Of a stretch of DNA of 64,000 nt, positions 42,401-52,682 are shown one piece after another (position 1 is the stretch's first letter; each line of letters opens with the position of its first letter). The translations under genes were made by a program, and so were the position numbers. The stretch lies in contig CAUYUJ010015306.1 of assembly GCA_963575745.1 (NCBI GenBank), positions 69,501 through 133,500 of the forward strand, given 5' to 3'. The notes below the pieces were generated by a model. That model saw nothing but the letters and a program-made list of their open reading frames with translations, was not told the DNA's origin and did no database searches. The stretch comes from Prorocentrum cordatum. Taxonomy: Eukaryota > Sar > Dinophyceae > Prorocentrales > Prorocentraceae.

Positions 42401-44417
42401 TTCAGATGCATCTTGCGGCCCCCCACCCCAAGATTTCTCGCCCAGAAACCTTCCTTGCCCCCCTCCTCGCCCCCCTCCTCGCCCTCCTCGGGTCCGGCCC
42501 ACGGCGTCCCGCCATTCATGTCACGTGGCGGCCACGCGGCCCTGCCCATGGGATCATTTCCGCGGGTCCCGCCCGTAGGTGATGTCACGGATGCCGTTGC
42601 TTCTCAGCTGCGTTATGTGTTATCCGGCATGGCTTTGCATCAAGCCACGCCCATTGCACACATTCAAAAATATGGGCACCATGTTAAGCAAGGGCGTCTT
42701 GAAATAGTTGAGGCGGTGTTCGAGCACACCTAAATTTGTACAGATGCTCTAGGAAACAATTTTCAAATTATAGCTGGTTTGATGATTTCTCGAACCCTGG
42801 ATCTCAAAGACGTTATCGAGTTTTCGGGCTCCGAAGTGGTGGACGCAGGTTCTGCGAATCGTTTGTGTAGCGTCGCCACTTCCATCCACAACCCGCACGA
42901 AATTTGCCATGCGTGGGCACGTCACACCCAGCGGAGCGAGATCTTGCAGCCCCCATGTTCGATCGAATCCGAGCCCTCTAGCACGCCCATATACGAGAAT
43001 TGTGCTCAAAGACAGTAAATGCCAGCATGTCGTATCATGCCCATGCAAGGCAGAAGTCATACCTGTATTCTGGCGCACGCTGATGGCCTGGTGTTGTTCG
43101 ATGCGTTCGTTTCTCGCCGCTTTTGGCAACGATCATGATCACTTCTCATGTATTTGCGTGAACGTGCGCGTCTTGTTTGTTCCATGCTCGAAACCAGGTG
43201 CTTCTCTCAACCATGAGGGGTCCAGGATACATTGCAGTACCCGACAGCCTATTTGCAGAGCCTTGTCTGGACTCGGGCAGCATTTTGGGATTGATTCCTC
43301 GCATCTTGTCCATTGGCCCCGCACACGTATGCTTTGCGTGCGGATGGCTTCACATGGCGAGTTGCTAGCAGCGTGTTCAATGAAGGCATAACCACTCCGA
43401 GCTCACACATTGCGTTTACTGATCCGCCGTGGGCGTTTTTTGGAAAGCCTTGCCCTGTTCGATCTTCCCTCAGGCGCCTTTACTAAATGGCTGCGCTTAC
43501 CGGGCTGGTTTGGGCCGGTGATTCACAGGGACCGAAGCCTTCACAGCCAGCAGTCCCCTGCAATGGCGCTAAAATTCGCATCCTCCTTGATTGCCCACGC
43601 GTCCGTCCAGATGCCGGGCTGTATGTGTGTGTGTGCGTGCGCAGGAGTCTGCAGACGGCAAGCCCGTGAAGGACACCGTCATCACCGTTCCGTCCGATGC
43701 GACTCTGCGGCAGCGCCAGGACGTCCCCCCTTTCACGTGGAGAGCGAGCGAGGGAGGGCGGATAAGGCGGACGAGGACGGAGCATACATGATGAGCAAGA
43801 GGTGGGCAGGACAGCGGATGGTGGATAAGATGGGCCAGGACGGATGAGAAGGGTAGGTCGGTGAGGACGTTGTTTCAGGTTGTCTATGTACGGAGCCTTT
43901 TGGGGTTCTCTTTTGGGCACCATGGCACCTTGGAAGCCTCGTAGGGCCTGACTGTAGTTTATCGCGGACAAGGCTCGGCGTCCTGTGCCTTTGGAGCGCC
44001 ATCATTTCTTAGGATGGGGCACGAAGAGGGGGCGAATGGAGCATGACGAGGGGAGAAGCGAGTAGGAGGATCTCGCCCGCCCCCCCGGGTGCCCCACAGG
44101 GTGCCAGTTGCCGACCACACCCTTCGGAGTCGCCGCTCGGAATTCCTCGGGCCTTTGAGGAGCTTCCTGAGCCTGCCCAAAGACGCAGACTGTGATGAGA
44201 ATCCTGGAGGCCCCGCGCGGCGCGCAATAGTTGTATCATCTGGTCGACACGTCCGCCTCGTCAGAGATGGGACGACGTTCGTGTGGCGATGATCCGACCT
44301 AAATCCGACGCAAGTTCGACGCGCCCGACGTAAGTCCGATGTGGCTCAACCTGCCGCACGAGGCCTCCAGGATTGTCCTCGTCACGCAGAAGACCTCTCG
44401 GAAAATGTCGGGGGCCT
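42401..44417. other. Non-coding stretch
   Basis: 42590-43390 is apparently unique sequence with moderate GC. R8 copy 3 lies at 43420-43510. A TG tract is at 43622-43642. No gene, array or foldback is supported, and no long terminal repeat of the copia element was recognised. Confidence 0.5.
43420..43510 (+). repeat. Dispersed repeat family R8, copy 3
   Basis: GGGCGTTTTTTGGAAAGCCT, TGCCCTGTTCGAT and CCTTTACTAAATGGCTGCGC follow the order seen at 367-455. Confidence 0.5.
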
Positions 44418-44665
44418 CTCAGGAGGAGGAGGAGGAGGAGGAGGAGGAGGAGGAGGAGGAGGAGGAGGAGGAGGAGGAGGAGGAGGAGGGAGGAGGAGGA
44501 GGAGGAGGAGGAGGAGGAGGAGGAGGAGGAGGGAGGAGAGGAGGAGGAGGAGGAGGAGGGAGGAGGAGGAGGGAGGAGGAGGAGGAGGAGGAGGAGGAGG
44601 AGGAGGAGGAGGGAGGAGGAGGAGGAGGAGGAGGGGGAGGAGGGGGAGGAGGGGGAGGAGGAGGC
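44418..44665 (+). repeat. GGA microsatellite (250 bp)
   Basis: GGA tract with GGGA interruptions. The borders GGGCCTCTCAGGAGG and TTCTGAGAAGCCC are weakly inverted, so it may also sit inside a small element; this is only suggestive. Confidence 0.9.
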
Positions 44666-44844
44666 GGGGAGCTTCTGAGAAGCCCCGCCGCCCTGGAGGC
44701 ATGCTCCCTCTCAGCTCCACCCCCCGGGGTGCGCCGCCGAGTCTCCCCGCAGTGCGTGCGTCGTGTCCGCGCCGCCCGTTCGCCACGGAGAAGGCAGTGG
44801 CCCCGAGAGAGAGAGCGAGGGCACCGACCTTCGAGGATCGAGGC

Positions 44845-44995
44845 CCCTTGGTGCCCTTGACCCCGAGGCTCGAGGCTCGAGGCTCGAGGCTCTTCGAGGG
44901 TCGAGGATTCCTTCGGGGCTCGAGGCTCGAGGGCCTGGATCCTCGGGGCTCGAGGATCCTTCGAGGGCCGGGGCTCGAGGCTCGAGGCCTGCTGG
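44845..44995 (+). repeat. CTCGAGG heptanucleotide repeat
   Basis: GAGGCTC / GGCTCGA words recur at 7-bp spacing (44869-44893), then at larger multiples, mixed with GGATCCT and TTCGAGGG. Because CTCGAG is self-complementary the array is rich in short palindromes. The Arg/Gly/Ser frames are repeat artefacts. Confidence 0.8.
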
Positions 44996-45184
44996 GGCCT
45001 GGGGACCCCCAGCAGGCCGCGGGCCCCTTGCAGCTCGGGGGTCACCGGAGTCTTCTGGGGGAGGGGGCGTCGGGGCCTCTGAGAAGGAGGAGGCGGAGGA
45101 GGAGGGGTCGAGGAGGAGGAGGAGGAGGAGGAGGAGGAGGGGGAGGAGGAGGAGTTGGAGGAGGGGGAGGAGAAGGGGGGGGAG

Positions 45185-45357
45185 GGTTTCTCCGAAGGGC
45201 TTAGGCGACCCCTCCTCCTCTCCTCCTCCTCCTTTTCCTCCTCCATCACCTCCTCCTCCATCTCCTCCTCCCCCTCCCCTCCTCCTCATCCTCCACCTCC
45301 TCCTCCGCCTCCTCCTCCTCTTCGCTCCTCGGGTTGTCTACGGCCCCGGGGGAAACC
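45185..45357. mobile_element. Inverted-repeat element filled with TCC microsatellite, copy 2
   Basis: The left arm GGTTTCTCCGAAGGGCTTAG-GCGACCCC and the right arm GGGTTGTCTACGGCCCCGGG-GGAAACC are the same arms as at 29105-29391. The CCT core here is shorter (about 115 bp) with CATCCTCCA interruptions. Core length differs while the arms are conserved. Confidence 0.7.
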
Positions 45358-46432
45358 GCGCAGAGGGGGGTGGGGGCGGGTGTCCTGAAATGAGCTTCAC
45401 AGTTTTCGATTTCCCGGGCCCTTTCTACAACCCGCGACCGTCAAAACGCGTGTTGGAATCAGAAATTGGTCTTGACCGAAGCCCCAGAGTGCAGGACCCG
45501 TTTCCCTCACGCCTATTTGTTCAATTTCGCAATGCCAGTTCACGACGAGCGCTTTCCAGCCCCGCTTCCCATGTCCTCTCGTCGTTCTCCTCTGCCTTAA
45601 CCTCCCCATGTTGCCCCCCCTTGCGAGCGGTCCGTTTCCGCGCAGTTGTTGGGAGTTGGGCCGTTACGTCGATGTGAACAAGGTCGTGTGATGTTGGTTT
45701 TGCTGGATCGTCTTAACAGAGAGGGTATTCCATGATCCAGGACCGAACATGTTATTTCAGTTGGGACAGGGCTCACCCCTGAACGTATTGATCCGTCCCG
45801 TTTGGATCTTGGGCCGTGCATAGCACGTGGGTTTTCGGCATGATACCAAAGTTGGACATTCATCCAATAAGCAGTGGCTGAGGTGCACAGAAGATGGATG
45901 GTAGACGGATGAAAGCGGCAAGCATACGGGGTGTAAATTCAATTGAGGGAGGGCGCGGCAGTCCTCGAGCAGGCCAAACATGAGGGGCATGAGAACCGAA
46001 GGTAGCAAAGTCGCAGAGCAGTCATAATGATCCCAGTGAGCAGGCGATAGTGGCGGCGGCAGAGATCGCTGGACTTCGTCTCCTGTCCTTAGTGCACGAG
46101 ACCTCTTCATTTGCGGTGCGCTGTTCGCACTCTTCTTTGCAGCGACAAGCGGAGCCTACACGAGAGAGAGAGAGAGAGGGAGAGAGTCGTCACAATAGCT
46201 TCCTCCGACGTATCTGATTGTCGGTGATGTGGTCTTCGCGGCATTCGACCCCTCCTCTGTGCCTGGTCATCCCGAGCTGTTTTTCCTACCTCTCCTGTGT
46301 TGGGCTCGCGTATTGAATAGAGAACTGTTCGTGCGTCCCCACCCCGTCCACCGCCTTCCTCTCCCCTCTTCCTGCCTCCTGCGTCCTTGCCTCCCGTCCT
46401 CGTACCACTTGGGAGGTTGCACACTGTGCAAT
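45358..46432. other. Non-coding stretch
   Basis: Apparently unique sequence of moderate GC with a short GAGA tract near 46160-46185. No gene recognised. Confidence 0.45.
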
Positions 46433-46830
46433 TATCGCCACTTTCGTGGGATCCTGGGAGGCACATCGGAGGCGAGGGCAGTGCAGATCAGTTTGGGTCC
46501 TCGCGGCTCCCCAGGAGGCTGCGCAACAGTCGCCACTTTCGTGTGCTCCTGGGAGGTCCAGCGGAGTGGAGTAGTACGCGGACCCAGGCGAGTCCTCGCG
46601 GCCCTCTGGAGGGCTGTCAATTGCGCAACAGTCGCCACTTTCGTGGGCTCCTGGGAGGTCCAGCGGAGTGGAGTAGTACGCGGACCCAGACGAGACCTCG
46701 CGGCTCCTAGGGTGGCTGCGAACTGTGCAACGGTTGCCACTTCCGTGGGCCCTCGGGGGGTCCAATTCCGTGCAGTTGCGTGCGGACCCAGACGGGATCT
46801 CGCGGCACCCTCGGTGGCTGCGACTTGCGC
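46433..46830 (+). repeat. ~100-bp tandem satellite, first array
   Basis: CGCCACTTTCGTG.G is at 46436, 46531 and 46633, and its variant TGCCACTTCCGTGGG at 46735: periods of 95, 102 and 102 bp. Units contain CTCCTGGGAGGTCCAGCGGA and GGACCCAG.CGAG.CCTCGCG. About four copies. Confidence 0.85.
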
Positions 46831-47244
46831 AATTAGCATAGGGCGTGCCCCCAAATCGTTTGTGCCCCGCGTCTCGTGGTGTGCGCGCATTTCGGAGGTC
46901 TGCGCGAACTGTTTGGATCGGCGCTGGACCCCTCTCCCAGGCGCGCAGAGCGCGCCAGGGGCGGCTCCGGCGGCGCCGCCGAGGGGCCAGGCGCCGACCA
47001 CAGAAATCCGCGCGCAGCGAGGAAAGTTCATGTCAGCGCAGATGTTGAATCTTCGAATGTTCGGAGCGGTGCCTCCCTTTTGGTCACGGCGTACACCACG
47101 AGAGCGCGCGCAGAGACTGTCCGGGGTGCGGCGCGCACCCTCGCGCGTAAGGCACCCACGCGCGCAGCTGTGACATAGTGGAGAACATCAGCGGTAGACT
47201 GTGTCCTTGCCTCCAGGGCGTCCGCCGCGACCCTGGGGATGGAG
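46831..47244. other. Non-coding stretch between satellite and TCC element
   Basis: GC-rich with short Ala/Arg frames; one reads TVRGAARTLARKAP. No domain recognised, and nothing supports a gene. Confidence 0.4.
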
Positions 47245-47430
47245 GGTTTCTCCGAAGGGCTTAGGCGACCCGTCCTCCTCCTCGTCCTCTTCCTCCTCCT
47301 CCTCCTCTTCCTCCTCCTCTCTCCTCCTCTCCTCCTCCTCCTCCTCCCCCTCCTCTCTCCTCCTCCTCCTCCTCGCTCTCCTCCTCCTCCTCCTCCATCT
47401 CCTCCTCCCCCTCCCCCTCTTCCACCTCCT
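47245..47430 (+). mobile_element. TCC-filled inverted-repeat element, copy 3 (right end missing)
   Basis: The left arm GGTTTCTCCGAAGGGCTTAG-GCGACCC is followed by CCT/CTCC repeats to about 47430, but the matching right arm is not found. Confidence 0.55.
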
Positions 47431-48214
47431 CCTCGAGCCGCGATGCTGTTCCCGCGGGCTTGTGTCGTTGGCCCGAGGGGCCGGAGTCGTGGGTTCGAGG
47501 ATTCATGTCGTTGGGCTCGGGGCCTTGTGCCCATGCCCAATCGAGCTTACGGGCGCCCTTCCCTTCCCGACGCTTCGGTCCATCTGGGGAGGTCCTGTGC
47601 CCAACGACGCGGGTTCCACGGTGGCCGCATTTTAGCGCCGTGTTCAAAATAGTTTCCAAAGTGGTGCCCGAAATTGTTTTTAACGTTTGTAGCTGTGTTG
47701 TGCCCAGAAATGGTTCGGATGCGAGGAGGTTCCGCACCGTTTGCCCGCTTTCTTTTGGGGCGCAATTTCTGGCACCGAGCAGTTTCCCTTGGCACAGAAA
47801 TATTTGTTGGGACGCATTTTTGGGCACGCGGACGGAGAATTCAGGCATCCATTCCGAACACCGTACAGTCTTCGTTTTGGACCCACAGGGGCCCATTCCG
47901 GGCAAGCTTTCAGGCATCCGAACATTGGATTGCAAGAGTCCCGTGTCGGTGCAGTGATGTGGCGCGTCGGTGTCGCAACGGGTTCGCATCGCAAAGAGAG
48001 AGACCAAAGGGCCTTGGAGAGCGGGCCTTGAGGGCACTGGGCAGACAAAAGTAGAGGGCCAGGAAGGTATCGGGTAAACAGGAGAAGGGGCCACGAGGGT
48101 ATAGGGCAAGCCAGGGGCGCAATCGCGAAACACACCGCAATTGAACAACACCATGAATTTTGGGGCACCGTTTGGGGTACACTTTGGGCACCGTGCGGGG
48201 CACCGTAGCTGTCC
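47431..48214. other. Non-coding stretch
   Basis: Contains repeated short phrases such as TTTGGGGC.C / GGGGCACCG and AAA.TGGTGCC. A long minus-strand frame crosses it and the two satellite arrays; its peptide repeats the satellite and has no domain, so it is not annotated as a gene. Confidence 0.45.
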
Positions 48215-48740
48215 TGGACCAGCCCTATGGTGACAAATGTCGCCACGTTTGTGGGCTTCTGTGCGGTCCAGCGGGGTGGAGGTGCACGCGCACCCAACCG
48301 GGATGGTGCGGCTCCCTGGGTGGCTGCGACCTGCGCAGCAGTCGCCATTTTCGTGTGCTCCTGGGAGTGACGAACGAACAACACACACCCATACCCATAT
48401 GGGGGTCGTTGGAAGGAGGACTGGCTATGGGTATGGGTGCGGGTTGTCGGACCCTGGGGAACGCTCCCGTTCGAGCGGGGACCCCCATCCGACAACACGC
48501 ACCCATAGCCCTCTCCGACCCCTCTATGGGTACGGGTGTGTGTGTGTTGTTGGTTTGTCAGGGAGGTCCAGCGGAGTGGAGTTGCACGCGGACCCATCGA
48601 GACCTCGTGGCCCCTTCGGTGGTTACGATTTTAGCCAGAGTCGCCACTCTTGTGGGCTACCGAGAGGCACGGCGGACGAGTCGAGGCCTCGCGGCAGTTG
48701 CGAATTGCGCAACAGTCGCCCCTCTCCTTGGTTCCAGCGA
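48215..48740 (+). repeat. ~100-bp tandem satellite, second array
   Basis: Same family as 46433-46830: TCGCCA.GTTTGTGGGCTTCT, GTCCAGCGG.GTGGAG, CACGC.GACCCA and CTGCGAC.TGCGCA recur. One unit is split by a 193-bp transposon. Confidence 0.8.
48368..48560. mobile_element. 193-bp foldback transposon with 5-bp target duplication
   Basis: The left end TGACGAACGAACAACACAC and the right end GTGTGTTGTTGGTTTGTCA are inverted repeats (about 22 nt with two or three mismatches). Pairing continues inward (ACCCATA.C / G.TATGGGT, GGGGTCG / CGACCCC, GTTGTCGGA / TCCGACAAC, ACGCTCCCG / CGAGCGGG), so the whole element can fold into one hairpin. GGGAG flanks it at 48363-48367 and 48561-48565. The uninterrupted satellite unit reads GTGTGCTCCTGGGAGGTCC at 46541, with a single GGGAG. 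This is a well-supported non-autonomous DNA transposon insertion; no transposase is present. Confidence 0.92.
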
Positions 48741-49782
48741 GGCACTGCGGAGCTTGGAACGTTCATACAGATGGTCGTCTCGCGTAGGGAAGGGGTTGGG
48801 TACGTCTCGCTGGAGACAAAACGTGTTGTCCAAAAGTTGTTGTCCATGAAGCAACGTAAGAACACGCTTCTGTTTTCAAGCATGTTTGTTTTTTTTGGTC
48901 GAGCGAACATTTGCCGATAATTGCTCCGTTTGTCACATGTTACTTTCGTTATTGATTTGACATTCGCGGGTTCCCGAATGGGCCTCCAGGGCCCCATATT
49001 GAACAAGCAACCGAGCTCGCGACAATGTGGGACGTCGGGATCCAAAGAAGAATCTACTTATGTTCTGGAACTGAGCAGTCACACGGCGCACCACTGGCGC
49101 ATAGCGTATACGTGCATCGCGATGGGAGAAGGAGCACGTTCGGTTTGGAAGGGTAGTTACGGTTGTCTTGCCAGTGTGTGGCGGACAAACCCGAGGTTGG
49201 ACGTCGTTTATCGTTTTGGAAGTGTCAGGATTGGAGTTCGTTTGTTGTCGGAAAGCCTTCCTCGAAAGCACATCGCAACAGGCCGACTGGGCTCTGTTTT
49301 CCTGGTGCCTTCTCCATGGGATTTCCAGCAGGGAGTCTGGCTCCGACCTGGCATATCACGTTCGACCTCTCCCTGTCTCCAAGCCGCCAACACGCGGACG
49401 AGAGACGGGGCCGGAGGGGCGATGGGGGTTCCGAGACTGCGACCCTTTTCTGGGCTTCGCCGGGGCCCCTCGTGGCCACGGCTGGACGCGGCTCGACAAC
49501 CTTGCCAGCATGGCGTCCAGGAGGAGTCCAGGAGTCCAGGGTTACGACGTTCCAACCTGTTTTAGCCTGGATCACCAGCAATACTTTCGAGCACAAAAGA
49601 ATACCGGGACTTGTGGGTTTTCACGTGTCGGGCCCTGGCAGGCGACACTCGTTCGACACTGTTTCGACACTTTCTGGGTGCTCGAAATTATTTCTGGGAT
49701 GTGGTCCTCAAGTACGATGGGAGTAACATAAGTCCAGGGATTCATCTCAGGAGGGAAATTCTCTTGGGAAGTCGAAGCATCA
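48741..49782. other. Non-coding or unrecognised stretch
   Basis: Three overlapping plus-strand frames of about 190-215 codons cover 48921-49731, none with recognisable motifs. Openness in several frames at once argues against translation. A T-tract is at 48884-48895. Confidence 0.4.
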
Positions 49783-49972
49783 GGCCGCCCAACTGGGGCT
49801 GGAGAGGGTGCTGGTGTCGGAGCACCGCTCCGTTTCGCCACTGCATCGGCGTTTCGTCGCGATCTAGAGCACGATTTGTCCACGTCGCCGTCGCCCGTGC
49901 ATCGCCGATGCATTGGCGGTGCGGCGCGAACCTCCGACACTGTTGTTTTATTCCGGCCTTATTTGGGTGGCC
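49783..49972. mobile_element. GATGCATC foldback element, copy 4 (diverged)
   Basis: The ends GGCCGCCCAA and TTGGGTGGCC are inverted. Inward, GGTGTCGGAG / CCTCCGACAC, ACTGCATCGGCG / CGCCGATGCATTGGCGGTGC and CGATCTAGAGCACGATTTGT / GATTTGTCC contexts pair. Internal wording is that of copies 1-3, but it is the most diverged. Confidence 0.65.
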
Positions 49973-50477
49973 TCCATTGTCGCCGAGTTCTTATCACACC
50001 AAGCTCCAAGCTAACCGAGTCGCCCTATCTTTGACTGGCGAGCCCCACTTCTTGCGTTGCAGTTTCTTATGGGCAAAGATCATCTCTCATACCCAAAATG
50101 GTAGGAACAATAGGTCCCTCTAAACTTATGGCGGTCATTGTCTTTCTCTACATCATACGTTTTCGAAGCATGCGTTCCAAAACACATGTTGCGGATAAAG
50201 CATTTCATGTATTTCCGATGTGGGTGCTCGTTATGTGTTCACGCCGTTGCTGCGTTCCTGCGCCGAAGTCAGCCGTACGAAGTCGAGCTGGTAGTGCTAC
50301 TTCGATTTGCCAGAATCTAGGTCAACGGCCAGCTTTGGGATAACGGCTTCAGCTGCCGAAATACACGGCCGAGCGTTTGATGTTCATGCACGTGTTGTTT
50401 CGTACCACGTGTCCACGGGTACTCAACGTTTGATGCCCTTTGTATTTTCTGTACCGCTTGGTTAGTATTATGATTTT
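49973..50477. other. Non-coding stretch
   Basis: Apparently unique, moderate GC. No frame of interest. Confidence 0.45.
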
Positions 50478-50554
50478 CGCAAGATCGTAGCCAGGGGGGC
50501 TATCCGAGATTATTGAATCGCTTCGCTCATTCCGCCGGCCCATTTCACATGACT

Positions 50555-51130
50555 GAGCCTCTTGGGGCCGCTGGGGGGCCTCTTCAGCGTCGCTTGGGGG
50601 CCTCCTGAGGGCCTCTTGGGGGCTTCTGGGGCCTCTCAGGGGCCTCCTGGGGGCTTCTTGAGGCCGAGGGCTCGCTTGGGGCCCTCTTGGGCCCCTCTTG
50701 GGCCCCTTGGGGGGCCGAGGGCTCGCTTGGGGGCTTCTTTTGTGTTCCCCCTTTGGGGCATCGCTTGGGGCCCTCTTGGGCCCCTCTTGGGCCGTCTTGG
50801 ATGCCTCTGGGGCCGTCTTGGAGCCCTCTTGGGCCATCTTGGGGCCTTCTTGGGAGCTTCTTGGGCACTCTTGGGCCGATCTTGGGGGCCTCTTGGGCCG
50901 TCTTGGGGCGTCGGGAAGCCGAAAAGATGGACACGCCAAAATCTGCCCAAAACCTATGGAAAAGTAATGAATTTTGCCTCTTGGGGCCCTCTGGGGAGTG
51001 CTCTTGGAGGCCTCTTGGGGCGTCTGGGGGCCATCTTGGGCGTCTTGGAACGATCGTGTGGCATCTCGGAGCACTCTTGAACCATCTTGGAGGGCTCTTG
51101 GCGGCCTCGTGGCCCTTCTTGGGGCTCTCT
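50555..51130 (+). repeat. Phased CTTGG array, most regular block
   Basis: Starts of CTTGG (or CTCTGG) at 50764, 50775, 50786, 50796, 50806, 50817, 50828, 50838, 50849, 50860, 50870, 50881, 50892 and 50902: 138 bp over 13 intervals, or 10.6 bp each, in a recurring 11-11-10 pattern. The words between are mainly GGCC, GGGC or CCCT. All strong plus-strand Leu-Gly/Ser-Trp frames come from this. Confidence 0.85.
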
Positions 51131-51225
51131 GGAGGGCCACGGGGGCGGCGCCCAGGAGGAAAACCATCTCTGACCCGAGTCTGCCGGGGATCGCCCGGGG
51201 TACTTTTCGTCCAGGGACCCCCAGG

Positions 51226-51422
51226 GTCGGGCCGGGCGAAAGGGGGGGATTGGGAAAGGGGGGGTTACGAAATTTGCTGCATGCAGCTGGTTTCGGCCTC
51301 ACCGAGGGGCCCATTCCTCGATACATGGGCGCCTCCGGCGCCGGGAGGCGCCGGGAAAATCAGCTACGTGAGCTGATTCTCAAACCCCCCCTTTGCTATC
51401 CCCCCCTTTCGCCCGCCCCGAC
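51226..51422. mobile_element. 197-bp inverted-terminal-repeat element
   Basis: The left end GTCGGGCCGGGCGAAAGGGG, then GATTGGGAAAGGGGGGGTT, is mirrored by AACCCCCCCTTTGC, TATCCCCCCCTTTCG and CCCGCCCCGAC: about 40-nt terminal repeats. Inside are the perfect hairpin AATCAGCT-ACGTG-AGCTGATT and GGCGCC palindromes. AGG lies just outside on both sides and might be a 3-bp target duplication. Confidence 0.65.
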
Positions 51423-51514
51423 AGGGGCCGCCCCGCGCGCGCAAAGTAGAAGTATTATTTAGCAGTTACCGGAGTTTCGCAAGATCGTGGCCAGGGGGGC
51501 TTTCCGAGATTATT

Positions 51515-52430
51515 CTTTCATGATATGGTCAGCAATAGCCAGCAGAGTCGATTGCGTGCGCAGAGCCGATTGTTTGCGCAGTCTCCCCGCGGCTTTTACG
51601 ATTCTGTCCCCCGTTGCTCCATCTGGCTGAAGGTACTGATTGTTTTCAGGAGGGACTCGGTGTGGTTTGTGCTGTGTATCCTCTGGCGCGGAACGGTCGT
51701 TACCCGGGGCAAACCCCCCCCCTTTCCCGGGATCGTACGAGGGGGGGCGGATTTGGATTCTCTTCCACAAGATGGTGTTCGCGCGCGGACTGCGGCGATC
51801 GCGGCGCACCCCCCTCCCCCCGACGTGCCCCCCACCCCGCCCCAGCGTTACCGTTCCCAGGGGCCCGACCCCCCCCCAAACCCGAGTACCGACCGTGGCC
51901 AGACAGAAGCAGCAATATCGTGTGAGTTTTCGTTCGGTGATTTTTCAAGCGTTCTCGATCTTACGACCTCTCGGGCCACATTCAGAGTAATCCCGTTGCC
52001 CGGGAGTTTCCGTGTGGTTCTTGAGTGTCCAGTGGTTTGGTGGTTCTTCGTGGCCACAGTCTGATTGCGTTCAGCATGCTTGTGAGTGGTGGCATCTGCA
52101 ACTCCGCGCGTTCCGGAAGGTGCAGCGAGCAGTAGACTACACCCCCGAGAAGGTTCGCTGGGAGGTGAGGGAAGCCAGCTCGGCCGCTACGAGCTGGTTG
52201 ACAGCACTTGCCGACATCGCAGTTGAGGTCATAGTTTCCAGAGTGTACGCGCACGGGGCGTAGCCCAAGGACGTTCTGTCGTTTCGAGATCATGCACGTC
52301 GGGATTTCGTTTATCGATGACGCTTACGGCGAACCATCGCCGCCCCCTGTTCTGGGGAAATTCCCATGCGGCCAAATGTGGGGCCAAAGTCTGACCAAGC
52401 TGTTAGACTATGTGTGCCCCGGGCCGATGT
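51515..52430. other. Non-coding stretch
   Basis: C-rich tracts at 51715-51725 and 51810-51890, otherwise apparently unique. No gene recognised. Confidence 0.45.
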
Positions 52431-52539
52431 GGACCCTCTTGGGGGAACTCCTGGGCCGATGTGCCCCGAGCCGATGAGAGAAGGAGAAAAGGAGGATGAG
52501 AGGGGGAGGAGTGGAGAAGGAGGAGGAGGAGGAAGAACG

Positions 52540-52682
52540 GGAGGCTGTCTTGTGGCGTCCTGGGACCTTTCTGGGTGCTTCTTGGGGGCATCCAGTGGCC
52601 TCTGAGGGGCCCTCTGGGGGCTTGTGGGAGCCTCTCAGGGTCCTCCTGGCGTTCGGGTGCCGTCTTGAGGGCATCTCTGGGT
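52540..52682 (+). repeat. Phased CTTGG/CCTGG array, degenerate
   Basis: CTTGTGG, CCTGGG, TCTGGG, CTTGGGG and TCTGAGG words about 10-11 bp apart, following a short GGA tract. Confidence 0.55.

Larger units (their letters stand above)
50478..51514 (+). repeat. 37-bp direct repeats exactly 1000 bp apart
   Basis: CGCAAGATCGT.GCCAGGGG-GGCT.TCCGAGATTATT occurs at 50478 and 51478 with two differences. Between them lie a phased CTTGG array and a foldback element. They could be terminal direct repeats of a small element or two scattered copies of one repeat. Confidence 0.6.

Noticed and set aside
34700-42700. Long terminal repeats of the copia element
   Set aside because: No direct repeat of useful length was found between the two flanks by eye; a computed self-alignment would be decisive.
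44418-44690. GGA tract as a further TIR-bounded microsatellite element
   Set aside because: Only about 11 bases at the borders are inverted (GGGC.TCTCAG); too weak beside the clear cases at 29105 and 45185.
44339-45677. Overlapping frames of 173 to 304 codons on both strands
   Set aside because: Produced by the GGA tract, the CTCGAGG repeat and the TCC-filled element.
47261-48388. 375-codon minus-strand frame
   Set aside because: It combines a GGA tract, unrelated sequence and satellite units (repeated GAHE.GD peptides); no domain and no single-gene codon character.
48921-49731. Three overlapping frames of about 190-215 codons as a host gene
   Set aside because: All three frames are open at once and none shows a motif, which points to low stop density rather than coding.
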